IMG/VR virus record: IMGVR_UViG_3300025133_000352
Span: 1 to 35,016 of that record
Reading direction: 5' to 3' (one strand)
DNA: 35,016 nucleotides
Source of the DNA: a virus
In this document: one piece after another, positions 23,255 to 30,588 of the stretch
Position numbering within the stretch: position 1 is the first letter of the stretch
How the letters are laid out: every line of letters begins with the position of its first letter
Translations under genes and position numbers: made by a program
The notes under the pieces: generated by a model
Seen by the model: the letters and a program-made list of their open reading frames with translations, nothing else
What the model was told of the DNA's origin: nothing
The model's database searches: none

Positions 23255-23589
23255 TTCCATCTCCTATAATTTGTTTTCGTTCGTCGTTCTTTGTTAGTTG
23301 AGTGTACTTTAATACCGTCGTCGTCGAACAACACGCTAATAATATAACTGGTTCCCGAACTCAACCAACCCAAACACAAACCTGTAAACAAAAAAGTATC
23401 AAAACTAAATAGTCGAGTTTGACCGTTTAGCGTCCACAAAAATATACCGACCCAAAAGCCAGTGCACATTGGGCACGACAAAAGATCACCAAGAAAACCG
23501 CCGGATGGACGGATCTTACTAAATATCTTACCATATACTAGTATCTGAGTTAAGCCAAAAGAGCAAAGTATAAAATATATTAGGTCCAC
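23251..23589 (-). CDS. Small membrane protein with CPMCTGFW motif, 112 aa
   Basis: Integral membrane protein with an N-terminal hydrophobic helix (LIYFILCSFGLTQILVYG), then LLSCPMCTGFWVGIFLW, and a third helix around LFTGLCLGWLSSGTSYIISV. A basic C-terminal tail follows (TNKERRTKTNYRRWK). The C-x-x-C-x-GFW motif at the start of a membrane helix is the signature of small membrane proteins of the DUF1360 type, found in bacteria and phages. Their role is unknown. The gene starts with GTG overlapping the stop codon of the upstream gene (TAGTG), so translation is coupled. Confidence 0.7.
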   Translation of the reverse strand: MDLIYFILCSFGLTQILVYGKIFSKIRPSGGFLGDLLSCPMCTGFWVGIFLWTLNGQTRLFSFDTFLFTGLCLGWLSSGTSYIISVLFDDDGIKVHSTNKERRTKTNYRRWK

Positions 23590-24176
23590 TATTCGTCGCT
23601 TTCGTTTTCTCTTATTAGTGAGTAGTTGTACATAAACCCATAAGGCCTTACACCGGTGTGCATCGAACCTTTTGTATCTGAATGTGGAACTTCTCCAAGC
23701 TCAGTGGATCGTTCTGGGTCTGGCGAAAGCAAGAAGTCATCTTCCATCTTTTCCATCTTATCTGCATATCGGAAGTATGGTTCTTCCTCTTCGATAAATT
23801 TAGTTAAAGAAAGCAGCAATGCCTCAGTATCATTAATAGACTCATCTTTAACAGCTGGTATCGCTGCTTGCATAGATCCATATATGTTCCCGCCTTGGAC
23901 AGTGGAAGGGTCAACTACCCCCTTCTTAGACAGGAAATCAAACAACCTATCTTGAGTTGCGTAAACTCTATCATTTGGTTTGTCTTTTGCTAGGGCCAAC
24001 ACTCTTCTCTTTTCAGGCACCAATACAATATCTATATCTTCGTGATCGGTGACCAAATAATTTCCATCTAGAGTTGATCTTATCGCAAGTTCAACTTTAG
24101 CATCAGGCTTCTTTTCCCGTTGCTGTATTTTGACCCTTAATTTCTTGGGTCTTTCGACTTTTATCTTTATAACCAT
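23589..24176 (-). CDS. Conserved hypothetical protein of the prohead block, 195 aa
   Basis: The N-terminus is basic and beta-rich (MVIKIKVERPKKLRVKIQQR). A strand-rich domain with IRSTLDGNYLVTDHEDIDIV and VYATQDRLFDFLSKKGVVDP follows. The C-terminal part is acidic and ends VRPYGFMYNYSLIRENESDE. It occupies the place where T4 carries prohead core genes 67 and 68 (between portal and protease) but does not resemble them. The ATG overlaps the stop codon of the upstream gene (TAATG). Function unknown; a head-assembly role is suggested only by position. Confidence 0.7.
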   Translation of the reverse strand: MVIKIKVERPKKLRVKIQQREKKPDAKVELAIRSTLDGNYLVTDHEDIDIVLVPEKRRVLALAKDKPNDRVYATQDRLFDFLSKKGVVDPSTVQGGNIYGSMQAAIPAVKDESINDTEALLLSLTKFIEEEEPYFRYADKMEKMEDDFLLSPDPERSTELGEVPHSDTKGSMHTGVRPYGFMYNYSLIRENESDE

Positions 24177-24997
24177 TAGGTCGTCAACTCTTCGCTCAAG
24201 TTCTGTATTTTCAATATGTCGATGATATCATTCTCTGTTAATTCTCTTGTACTGAACGATTCCAAAATATTGAGGACTTCGTTTGTTTTTTCTGTCATTG
24301 CTTTATCTTCCGAAATCTCAGGCATAGACACAGATTCTCGGACGGTTTCTTTGAGACGCCCGATCTCTTCATTAGCATATACTCGGAAGGATATTCCGTC
24401 ATCAGCGAAAGATAAAATATACTTACTGAGAAACTCCTTTTGAGATTCGTTTAGCTTATTCCCGTAAGATTCATTGAATTTTGAAACGAAAGACTTATAA
24501 ACCAAATTATCTATTGGGGTCTTTTCTGACTCTTCTTTTGCTGTTTCGCTAGTGAGTGTTTCTATTACTTTTTCCTCTAGCAGTACTCTCTGTTTTACGT
24601 TCATGTCGCGATTAAATAGGGAATAGACTGTTGCTATGTTTCTATAGTTTGGAACAAAGTTATTAAAAATCTCACCTGCGAAGGTTTTATTTATTTTATT
24701 TATCAATTCACTCTGTGTGTTGAATATTTCCTTCTTGCTCAAATCAGAGTAAGCTAATTTTGTTTCGAATAATAGTTTCTCGGCAGTGTTTTTCTTCAGT
24801 CCGGTAGTTTCTGTGAGAGTCCTGTATAATTCTAACTCTTGAGTTAAGATAGAATTTGCGTTGAAAAACTCCCTTATAAGAGATACGACTTTTTGCTTTC
24901 TATTTGAGTTGTTTTTTATTATTGATTTGACCAACTCTCGATGCATTGCTTCGTAAATAAGGGCCGTGTTTCGTTTCTTATTGTGCTTAAGTCTCAT
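24176..24997 (-). CDS. Conserved hypothetical helical protein after portal, 273 aa
   Basis: Almost entirely alpha-helical and charged. It opens with LKHNKKRNTALIYEAMHREL and continues with VKSIIKNNSNRKQKVVSLI. Several further helices follow, such as KEFLSKYILSFADDG and ENDIIDILKIQNLSEEL. It starts inside the last codons of the portal gene (11-base overlap) and ends overlapping the next gene, so the three are translated together. Placement between portal and protease suggests a prohead core or connector-assembly role, which is inference. I recognise no catalytic motif. Confidence 0.7.
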   Translation of the reverse strand: MRLKHNKKRNTALIYEAMHRELVKSIIKNNSNRKQKVVSLIREFFNANSILTQELELYRTLTETTGLKKNTAEKLLFETKLAYSDLSKKEIFNTQSELINKINKTFAGEIFNNFVPNYRNIATVYSLFNRDMNVKQRVLLEEKVIETLTSETAKEESEKTPIDNLVYKSFVSKFNESYGNKLNESQKEFLSKYILSFADDGISFRVYANEEIGRLKETVRESVSMPEISEDKAMTEKTNEVLNILESFSTRELTENDIIDILKIQNLSEELTT

Positions 24998-26918
24998 CTT
25001 TGTTCCTCATTTTTTCGTTTAGGCTATTGATCAGATTCTTAACTTCCTTGCTCATTTCAAAAATCTGTCTCTCTTCCTTTAAGTAATTAGTGTCTTTTGA
25101 CTCGTATAATCCGGATAATTCAGAATAACCTTTCATGGTGTTTCTCTTGGTGTTCTTGCCCACTTCAGTCGCCACCGAGCCTAACATCCTCTTGCGGCGG
25201 CCGGCTACTCTTCTCATATCTTTTGAAGGATGTTTTAGTTTATAGGCACTTTTCTCATACCTCCTTACATCATCCCTCTTTCCGGGAGGGGCAGGCGATG
25301 GGGTATCCGGTGACACAATTAGCGGACTATCCGCTTCGGGCTCATCTAAGTCTTCAGGGTCAAAATCAGGAAGACCCTCTGGCGACTCCAGATCATCCCC
25401 CAACTCTACATCTGCTGCGTCTCCGCCCTCAAGTGTGCCCGAGGCACTATAAGCCGCGGCCTGTTCGGCTTCGCCGGCAACTTCTAGTGAAGATTCAAAC
25501 TTTCTGTCATAGAACATCTCTCTCTGATTTCTTAAGAATTCTTCTTCAGACATTCCAAAAAGCTTTCTCGCCAGCCAGCGGTGACTAAAGAAGCCTTCAG
25601 TTGCTTTTGATGCAGTGTCAAATTTAGCACCCCAATGCTCAAGCTCCTGAAGCTCTGCGATCTTCGATGGATTATTTAAACTCAACTTGAATGAGAGTAA
25701 ATCTTCTGAGCGGAAGCCCAGTACATAAAGATGAATTAAGCCAATCTTCTCCAATTCCGTAATGACTGAGCGCTGAAGTCTTTGTATGGTTCTCGCAAAG
25801 CGAATATCCTTTTGTGCAAGGGTTGTCTTGTCTTCGTCAGCGCCTTCGCCTCTTGACATGTAAGACTGTGGCACCTTAAGTGCAGAGAATAGTTTATCCC
25901 TAAGATACTTTACATCCTCGATGTCACCAGTGTAAGTGCCACCCGGCAAAGTTTCGACCCTTGAGTTGGTGCCACCTCGAACTGGAATAAAGTAATCTTC
26001 ATCAACCGACATTGGATTGTAGCGAAGGTCTACTCGGCCAGTGTTAGCATCCACAACTTGATGGCGTTTCATTTGAGTCATTACTTTTTGCATGTATTGC
26101 TCTACGTCTTGGGTTGGAACATTGCCAACGTCGACATAGAAAACTCTTCTCTCTGGTGATCGTACTATTCGATATGCCATCATGGCATCCTCAAGAAGAG
26201 TGAGTTGTCTCCAGATTCTTCGCGCAGGTTCAAGTGCAGAGCTACCATATGGTGCGTATTTATCGTTGCCCAGAATTCTAAAATGTGCAACTTGCCAGTT
26301 TTCAAAAGTCATACCACCAGAGTTCCATTGATACTGAACATAGTTGGGGTTTGTCCTATCTTCGCCTTCAAGACGCTCAAGCTCACTAGTTGGAAGACCT
26401 ATAACACTTGATACTCCTATCTTCTCGTCGATGTCTAAATACAAAAAGAAGTCCCCGTACTTGCACATCGAACGACACCAACCAAAAAGATTGAACTCTA
26501 CATTCATTATGTCGTGATATAGTGAATATAATAAACTAGAAATCTCCTCGTTGGGGCAATCTATTGTTAATAGCGGTTGAAGTCTAGATGATGTGGTCAT
26601 TTCGTCTGCATAGATGTCTAGAGCTGAGGCGATCTCTGGGGTATACTCCATCTGATCGAAGTCGACATATCGTTCCGTTCGCTGCTGGTTGGACATGACA
26701 TTTGCCTGCAGGTTGTCGAAAGGATTGTAAGAAACCTTCTTAAAGTTCTGACCAGAGGCTGATTTGAATCTCGACGCGTAATAATCTAATTGTCTTCTAC
26801 GCAGTCTGTGGTTTGTTTGTGTCCTATGATTTACAAGAGGGCCAGACAAAAGCCTTGTTAGCTTCTTAAATAATGTAGAGTTTTCATTGTTCGGATTCTG
26901 TTGATTAGTGTCTGACAT
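24987..26918 (-). CDS. Portal protein, gp20-like, 643 aa
   Basis: Dodecameric portal at the head vertex through which DNA is packaged and ejected. T4-type blocks are visible: MEYTPEIASALDIYADEMTT (residues 90-109), YAPYGSSALEPARRIWRQLT (221-240), YRIVRSPERRVFYVDVGN (249-266), YFIPVRGG (309-316), and DKLFSALKVPQSYMSR (341-356). T4 gp20 is 524 aa. The extra length here is mainly a C-terminal acidic/Pro-rich region (about 480-570), then a basic stretch (RRVAGRRKRMLGS). It lies directly after the terminase gene with a 5-base gap. The ribosome-binding site is weak, so coupling to the terminase is likely. Confidence 0.95.
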   Translation of the reverse strand: MSDTNQQNPNNENSTLFKKLTRLLSGPLVNHRTQTNHRLRRRQLDYYASRFKSASGQNFKKVSYNPFDNLQANVMSNQQRTERYVDFDQMEYTPEIASALDIYADEMTTSSRLQPLLTIDCPNEEISSLLYSLYHDIMNVEFNLFGWCRSMCKYGDFFLYLDIDEKIGVSSVIGLPTSELERLEGEDRTNPNYVQYQWNSGGMTFENWQVAHFRILGNDKYAPYGSSALEPARRIWRQLTLLEDAMMAYRIVRSPERRVFYVDVGNVPTQDVEQYMQKVMTQMKRHQVVDANTGRVDLRYNPMSVDEDYFIPVRGGTNSRVETLPGGTYTGDIEDVKYLRDKLFSALKVPQSYMSRGEGADEDKTTLAQKDIRFARTIQRLQRSVITELEKIGLIHLYVLGFRSEDLLSFKLSLNNPSKIAELQELEHWGAKFDTASKATEGFFSHRWLARKLFGMSEEEFLRNQREMFYDRKFESSLEVAGEAEQAAAYSASGTLEGGDAADVELGDDLESPEGLPDFDPEDLDEPEADSPLIVSPDTPSPAPPGKRDDVRRYEKSAYKLKHPSKDMRRVAGRRKRMLGSVATEVGKNTKRNTMKGYSELSGLYESKDTNYLKEERQIFEMSKEVKNLINSLNEKMRNKDET

Positions 26919-26923
26919 TTATA

Positions 26924-28510
26924 TTACCCTTTGTAGAGCCACGAAAACTGCTCTTGATTTTTTCTATGCTCTGCCATCTTATCAAATGTTGAGTCATTTT
27001 TATAGTGATTTTGGCCGGGAATGTTGGTATTCAAGCTTGTATTCACTTTTATCATAGAATCTAACATCACTTTCTTATATTCAATATCTCTATAACTATC
27101 TGTTAACACCGTGTCACGGATCCAGCACCCAATAGAACAAGCCAAAACCAAGTCATCGTTGTATGATCTCATAGCTTCTGGCTTTCCGTGATTCCAGACA
27201 AAAGTCTTCATTTCCCCATGGAGTCTCGAAGAATATATTTTAATTAGTTTATTTCTTATGAATTCTTCCATCTTAGCGATGATAAGTGGCCTAGTTTTAG
27301 AAGAGGTGGTAAAACCAGCGACGGCGTTGCTTTTATATTCCGCCTCAAGGGCTGTAATATATTCGTGAGTCGACTTTATAGAATGGTATACGTTTTCGTA
27401 ACCCTTTTCTTTTAACTTTTGCAAAACAGCAAACCCTACTGAATTATTCTCAACCACCAGCATGCATGTACCGTACTCTTTTCCTGCACTATAAAGAACG
27501 TCTGCGAAAATGTCCGGGGCTATCTTTCCCTGATACTCTGCAACTATCTCCATCGTATTTACGTTAAACACGTGAAACACTGAGTAATCTTTTCCATCGC
27601 CCCTTGCTACATCGGCTGAAATAAAATACTCACTGTCTGGTTCGCGTTCTTTCCAGATCCAGTAATTTCTGTCAAAGCCCGTTCTGTATTTCGGCTCGCA
27701 AATCAAACTCTCTACAAAGGACATATCGTCAGAATGAAACACAGTCTCGCCAGACATATTAAAGTTACACTCAAGCTCTTGAGCAATTTCTCGTCGAGAC
27801 ATATTCTTTGTTTCTTTTTCGAACCATTCTTGATCTCGGTCTGGGTGGACATCCCACAACAATTTAGTAGGAAAGAAGTCATTCGATTGATGCTCCGCTT
27901 CGGAGTACGTCTTGTGAAACCAATTGCCTACGCCGTTTGGAGTGGATAATGCAATGCAGCGGCCGCCGGTGGACAAAGTAGGGTATAGGCCCATCCACAA
28001 CTCACCCAAACCTTCAACGTGGGCGGCTTCGTCGATCACCAAGAGCGATAGAGCCTCAGAACGACCAGCGTCCCCACTAGTTGAGGATGCTTTAATCTGA
28101 GAGCCATTGTACAACTGAAAAGACGTTCTGTTATCTATTGCTACATCCGAGATTCTTATCCATGGAGGTAAGTTCTTTAGAATTAATTTAACTTTTTTGA
28201 CAAGATTGGCAGCGGTGCCAAACTTTGTTGCAATGACGAGAACGTTCTTTTCTCGATGAAACATCATAAGCCAAACAACATATGCAGCAGTAACAGTAGA
28301 AATACCTAGCTGCCGCGCTTTAAGAATGACATTAAAACGATTGTCGTTAAAATTGTCAATCAAATCTTTTTGGAAGTCATATAGACGAAAAGGTATCAGA
28401 CCCCTCTGTGGGTGGGATATCTTTGCGTAGTTCGTTATAAAATAGGATGGATCGCGGCCGCAACGAACGACCTCTTTCATAATCTCTTTCTTGGAAAGTC
28501 GATATGTCAT
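26924..28510 (-). CDS. Terminase large subunit, gp17-like, 528 aa
   Basis: DNA packaging motor with N-terminal ATPase and C-terminal nuclease. The P-loop-type segment is LKARQLGISTVTAAYV (residues 63-78), Walker B is LLVIDEAAHVE (156-166), and the coupling motif is ALSTPNG (187-193). The RNase H-like nuclease residues are Asp300 in FISADVARGDGKDY, Glu354 in LVVENNSVGF, and Asp452/453 in SYNDDLVLA. T4 gp17 is 610 aa. The usual lysine of the P-loop (T4 RQLGKT) is replaced by isoleucine here, a variation seen in other phage terminases with an ARQLG-x-(S/T)-T motif, where an upstream Lys or Arg is thought to serve. It lies ten bases after the pre-terminase gene and five before portal. Confidence 0.95.
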   Translation of the reverse strand: MTYRLSKKEIMKEVVRCGRDPSYFITNYAKISHPQRGLIPFRLYDFQKDLIDNFNDNRFNVILKARQLGISTVTAAYVVWLMMFHREKNVLVIATKFGTAANLVKKVKLILKNLPPWIRISDVAIDNRTSFQLYNGSQIKASSTSGDAGRSEALSLLVIDEAAHVEGLGELWMGLYPTLSTGGRCIALSTPNGVGNWFHKTYSEAEHQSNDFFPTKLLWDVHPDRDQEWFEKETKNMSRREIAQELECNFNMSGETVFHSDDMSFVESLICEPKYRTGFDRNYWIWKEREPDSEYFISADVARGDGKDYSVFHVFNVNTMEIVAEYQGKIAPDIFADVLYSAGKEYGTCMLVVENNSVGFAVLQKLKEKGYENVYHSIKSTHEYITALEAEYKSNAVAGFTTSSKTRPLIIAKMEEFIRNKLIKIYSSRLHGEMKTFVWNHGKPEAMRSYNDDLVLACSIGCWIRDTVLTDSYRDIEYKKVMLDSMIKVNTSLNTNIPGQNHYKNDSTFDKMAEHRKNQEQFSWLYKG

Positions 28511-28519
28511 TAAAACTTA

Positions 28520-29098
28520 CTAGTTTCTTTGGCCGGATTTTATACTCCAAGCCTTAAAGTGTTCGAACTTTTCGTCATCTCTGGTGACGTTTTCGGGGCT
28601 TTTTTCTTCTGCGCCCATGGACAAGAACTTTTTAATGTTATCGTCCAAGTTATCTGTGCTCTCTTCTGATATCGCCTCTGCGTCGGTGCCAGACATACGA
28701 TACATGCAAGAGGCTTGAACAAAAGATCGGACTCGCGAGGTGCTTTGCACCATCACGTCTACCTCGCCTTCTTTTACGAGATCCAAAGAGTTGCCAGTTA
28801 ACTTCTTGTATTCCTTTTTGAGAAAACCAGCAATGGAAGCGATCTTAGACTCTACCTCCGACTCGAACCCATTCTCGTGAACTTCTTTGAGTTTCACATC
28901 TGCATGGTAATGTACAGACATAGCATTACCATGAAACTTTACAGAAAACCCGTCCATAACTCTTGAGTCATTAATTACGTGACCTTCTTCCCTGTTGAGG
29001 CCAATTTTAATTGGTTCTCCATTTTCATCAAGGGCTCCATCGTATGTGTTCGATAAAACCTGCGAGATTCCGTTTACAATTTCTAGTGTTTTCGACAT
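28520..29098 (-). CDS. Conserved protein preceding terminase, 192 aa
   Basis: The protein has a beta-rich middle (VMDGFSVKFHGNAMSVHYHA), a helical section FLKKEYKKLTGNSLDLVKEG and a strand with SRVRSFVQASCMYRM. An acidic C-terminal tail follows. It occupies the place of the T4 small terminase (gp16), directly before gp17, but I see no helix-turn-helix or coiled-coil pattern typical of gp16. It could be a packaging accessory or a virion protein. AGAGGAAG precedes the ATG, and an ACTATTTA motif ends 25 bases before it, so the packaging operon may start here. Confidence 0.75.
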   Translation of the reverse strand: MSKTLEIVNGISQVLSNTYDGALDENGEPIKIGLNREEGHVINDSRVMDGFSVKFHGNAMSVHYHADVKLKEVHENGFESEVESKIASIAGFLKKEYKKLTGNSLDLVKEGEVDVMVQSTSRVRSFVQASCMYRMSGTDAEAISEESTDNLDDNIKKFLSMGAEEKSPENVTRDDEKFEHFKAWSIKSGQRN

Positions 29099-29123
29099 AT
29101 TGGTCTTCCTCTAAAGCCTATTA

Positions 29124-29131
29124 TAAATAGT
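29124..29131 (-). promoter_or_regulatory. ACTATTTA motif upstream of the packaging operon
   Basis: Minus-strand CTACTATTTATAATAGG, 25 bases before the start of the 192-aa gene. Here CTATT-TAT-AATAG is also a perfect inverted repeat and contains TATAAT. Confidence 0.5.
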
Positions 29132-29149
29132 AGTCAGTTTTATAAAAGG

Positions 29150-29542
29150 TCAGTTATTAACTTCTGGACGCCAACCTGATTGCCAGCGATCCTCGCGATG
29201 TTCTACATAAATAATGTAGCATTTAAAACAACATTGAAATTTATTCATATAAAGGTCATCCTTTTGTTTGAAAGAATATTCATGACAAACAGGGCAAGTT
29301 CTGTCTACTGTCCCCTTTGATGCCGCATTCTTCGATATGAAAAATCCGTTACACTCTTGTCTGTCTTTTGATTTTCTATTTTCCGATTGTTTCCTGTAGA
29401 ATTCTTTCATTTCTTTGATAAACTTAAGCTCCTTTTTATCATCCCATCGGCTCTTAGGGTTGAGGATCGCTTCGGAACCATACTTTTCTTTAATTGCTTT
29501 TTCGAGCTTTGCTATATAATCGTAATCTATCTTCTTATTCAT
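29150..29542 (-). CDS. Small zinc-ribbon protein, 130 aa
   Basis: The N-terminal half is a charged helical part with KAIKEKYGSEAILNPKSRWD and ELKFIKEMKEFYRKQSENR. The C-terminal half carries two Cys pairs, TCPVCHEYS (Cys83, Cys86) and CCFKCYIIYVEHREDRW (Cys105, Cys108), which probably bind one zinc as a ribbon. Similar small proteins occur in aquatic T4-like phages, but I know no function. A nucleic-acid-binding or transcription-factor role is plausible. GAGAGGA is the ribosome-binding site, and an ACTATTTA motif follows the gene. Confidence 0.75.
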   Translation of the reverse strand: MNKKIDYDYIAKLEKAIKEKYGSEAILNPKSRWDDKKELKFIKEMKEFYRKQSENRKSKDRQECNGFFISKNAASKGTVDRTCPVCHEYSFKQKDDLYMNKFQCCFKCYIIYVEHREDRWQSGWRPEVNN

Positions 29543-29554
29543 TGACTGATCCTC

Positions 29555-30025
29555 TCAATTTGATACAGGCAACATCACTGCATATATAATTAGAGTAGTA
29601 GTTATTGCCCCCAACACAAATCCTCCTGTTGCCCACCAGTGGCTATAGTCGTTTGGCCTCTTTAGTGCTGCTATCTCTAATTCTTTGATTTCTATGTTTT
29701 TGATCTCAAGCTCTGCTCTGAATTGGGCTGTCGAAGATTCAAGTCTTAATTGTAAATTTTTCAAAACCAAATCAGTCTCTGCCTTAAGAAGGGCTAAAGA
29801 TTTATCTACCCTAAGATTGCAACGTTGCTCTGAGTACTCTATCTTTGACATTATAGTTGCCCATGCGAAGTCATCGAAGCACCAACCTGTAAGAGGAGAT
29901 GGTTGACCCTCTTGGATCCTAAAATACTTACCATCAGAACCATCAGTAGCAGATACGCTAAGCGGAAAAAAACTAATTAATATGAGTAAAATTAAACATT
30001 TCTTTAATCTGTCGTTTAACTTCAT
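29555..30025 (-). CDS. Secreted coiled-coil protein with C-terminal membrane anchor, 156 aa
   Basis: The N-terminus is a signal peptide (LKKCLILLILISFFPLSVSA, then TDGSDG) without a lipobox Cys. A periplasmic part with GQPSPLTGWCFDDFAWATIM follows. A coiled coil of about 60 residues (DKSLALLKAETDLVLKNLQL and onward) leads to a C-terminal membrane helix (TGGFVLGAITTTLIIYAVML). The topology spans the periplasm like a spanin but reversed, with the inner-membrane anchor at the C-terminus. The start lies inside the 3' end of the upstream coiled-coil gene (53-base overlap), an arrangement also seen in Rz/Rz1 spanin pairs. A lysis role is inference. AAGGAG precedes the ATG. Confidence 0.65.
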   Translation of the reverse strand: MKLNDRLKKCLILLILISFFPLSVSATDGSDGKYFRIQEGQPSPLTGWCFDDFAWATIMSKIEYSEQRCNLRVDKSLALLKAETDLVLKNLQLRLESSTAQFRAELEIKNIEIKELEIAALKRPNDYSHWWATGGFVLGAITTTLIIYAVMLPVSN

Positions 30026-30377
30026 CGGCGTCTCCTTTTGAGTTTGCTACTATTTCTTTTATCTTCTCTTTTTCGAGTTCTGATATTGTTCTCTCTTTTT
30101 CCTTAAAGCTGCTCTCTATATTCTCTAGTGTTTTCTTATATTTCTCTATTAGGTTGTCCCTTTTGAGTATCTCATCTAAATGCTTCTCTTTTAGAGATTT
30201 AATTTGGGCATCGTGTGATTTCTTCTTTGTTTCTAGGACGTCTTCTGTTGCAGCTGTATTCTTCCGAGAAAAGAAAAAAACTATGAGAGTCCAAACTAAT
30301 AAAAACGGAATCTTCCAATTCTCTCTTAACCAAGCGTAGCATGATTTAACTGAATTTATAATAGCCAACCAAGTCAT
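29973..30377 (-). CDS. Membrane-anchored coiled-coil protein, spanin-like topology, 134 aa
   Basis: A single membrane helix near the N-terminus (IPFLLVWTLIVFFFSRKN) is followed by a long charged coiled coil (KKKSHDAQIKSLKEKHLDEI through ERTISELEKEKIKEIV). This is the topology of an inner-membrane spanin (Rz-type), but other roles are possible. The ATG overlaps the stop codon of the upstream 67-aa gene (TGATG) and the 3' end overlaps the next gene by 53 bases, so the three genes are tightly coupled. No endolysin is present in the window to support a complete lysis cassette. Confidence 0.6.
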   Translation of the reverse strand: MTWLAIINSVKSCYAWLRENWKIPFLLVWTLIVFFFSRKNTAATEDVLETKKKSHDAQIKSLKEKHLDEILKRDNLIEKYKKTLENIESSFKEKERTISELEKEKIKEIVANSKGDADEVKRQIKEMFNFTHIN

Positions 30378-30580
30378 CAGATATTATTGCCATGCTTCCA
30401 CTTAGCTGCCATATCAACCAAAGCCTGCGTCCCAATATAAGCCAAAGTTATTGCTGTCCAGTTGTCACTAGTGACTGTACCATACGCACAAAGGCCTGTA
30501 GCCGTTAACCATGCTAAAAACTTTCTCGATATAAATCGCTCTATATACTTGTCTGCGAACGCTTTCATCTGTTCTACCAT
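30377..30580 (-). CDS. Small membrane protein, possible holin, 67 aa
   Basis: A short basic/amphipathic N-terminus (MKAFADKYIERFISRKF) is followed by two hydrophobic stretches, LAWLTATGLCAYGTV and WTAITLAYIGTQALVDM, and a basic end (AAKWKHGNNI). Size and layout resemble small phage holins with an SRKF-x-A-W opening and an AYIG-x-Q-A-x-(V)-D second helix. It begins a three-gene overlapping set of membrane and coiled-coil proteins. AGGAG precedes the ATG, 8 bases after the stop of the SbcDC fusion gene. The holin call is tentative. Confidence 0.5.
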   Translation of the reverse strand: MVEQMKAFADKYIERFISRKFLAWLTATGLCAYGTVTSDNWTAITLAYIGTQALVDMAAKWKHGNNI

Positions 30581-30588
30581 TTTAACTC

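Noticed and set aside
23406-23413. ACTATTTA inside the 112-aa membrane-protein gene as a promoter
   Set aside because: It lies mid-gene, encodes normal residues (Leu-Phe-Ser) and has no start codon at the usual distance, so it is probably a chance match.
29121-29130. T4-type late promoter (TATAAATA) on the plus strand at this and other intergenic sites
   Set aside because: It would transcribe away from every gene. The same bases read on the minus strand give ACTATTTA, placed correctly for the genes, so that reading is preferred, though not proven.
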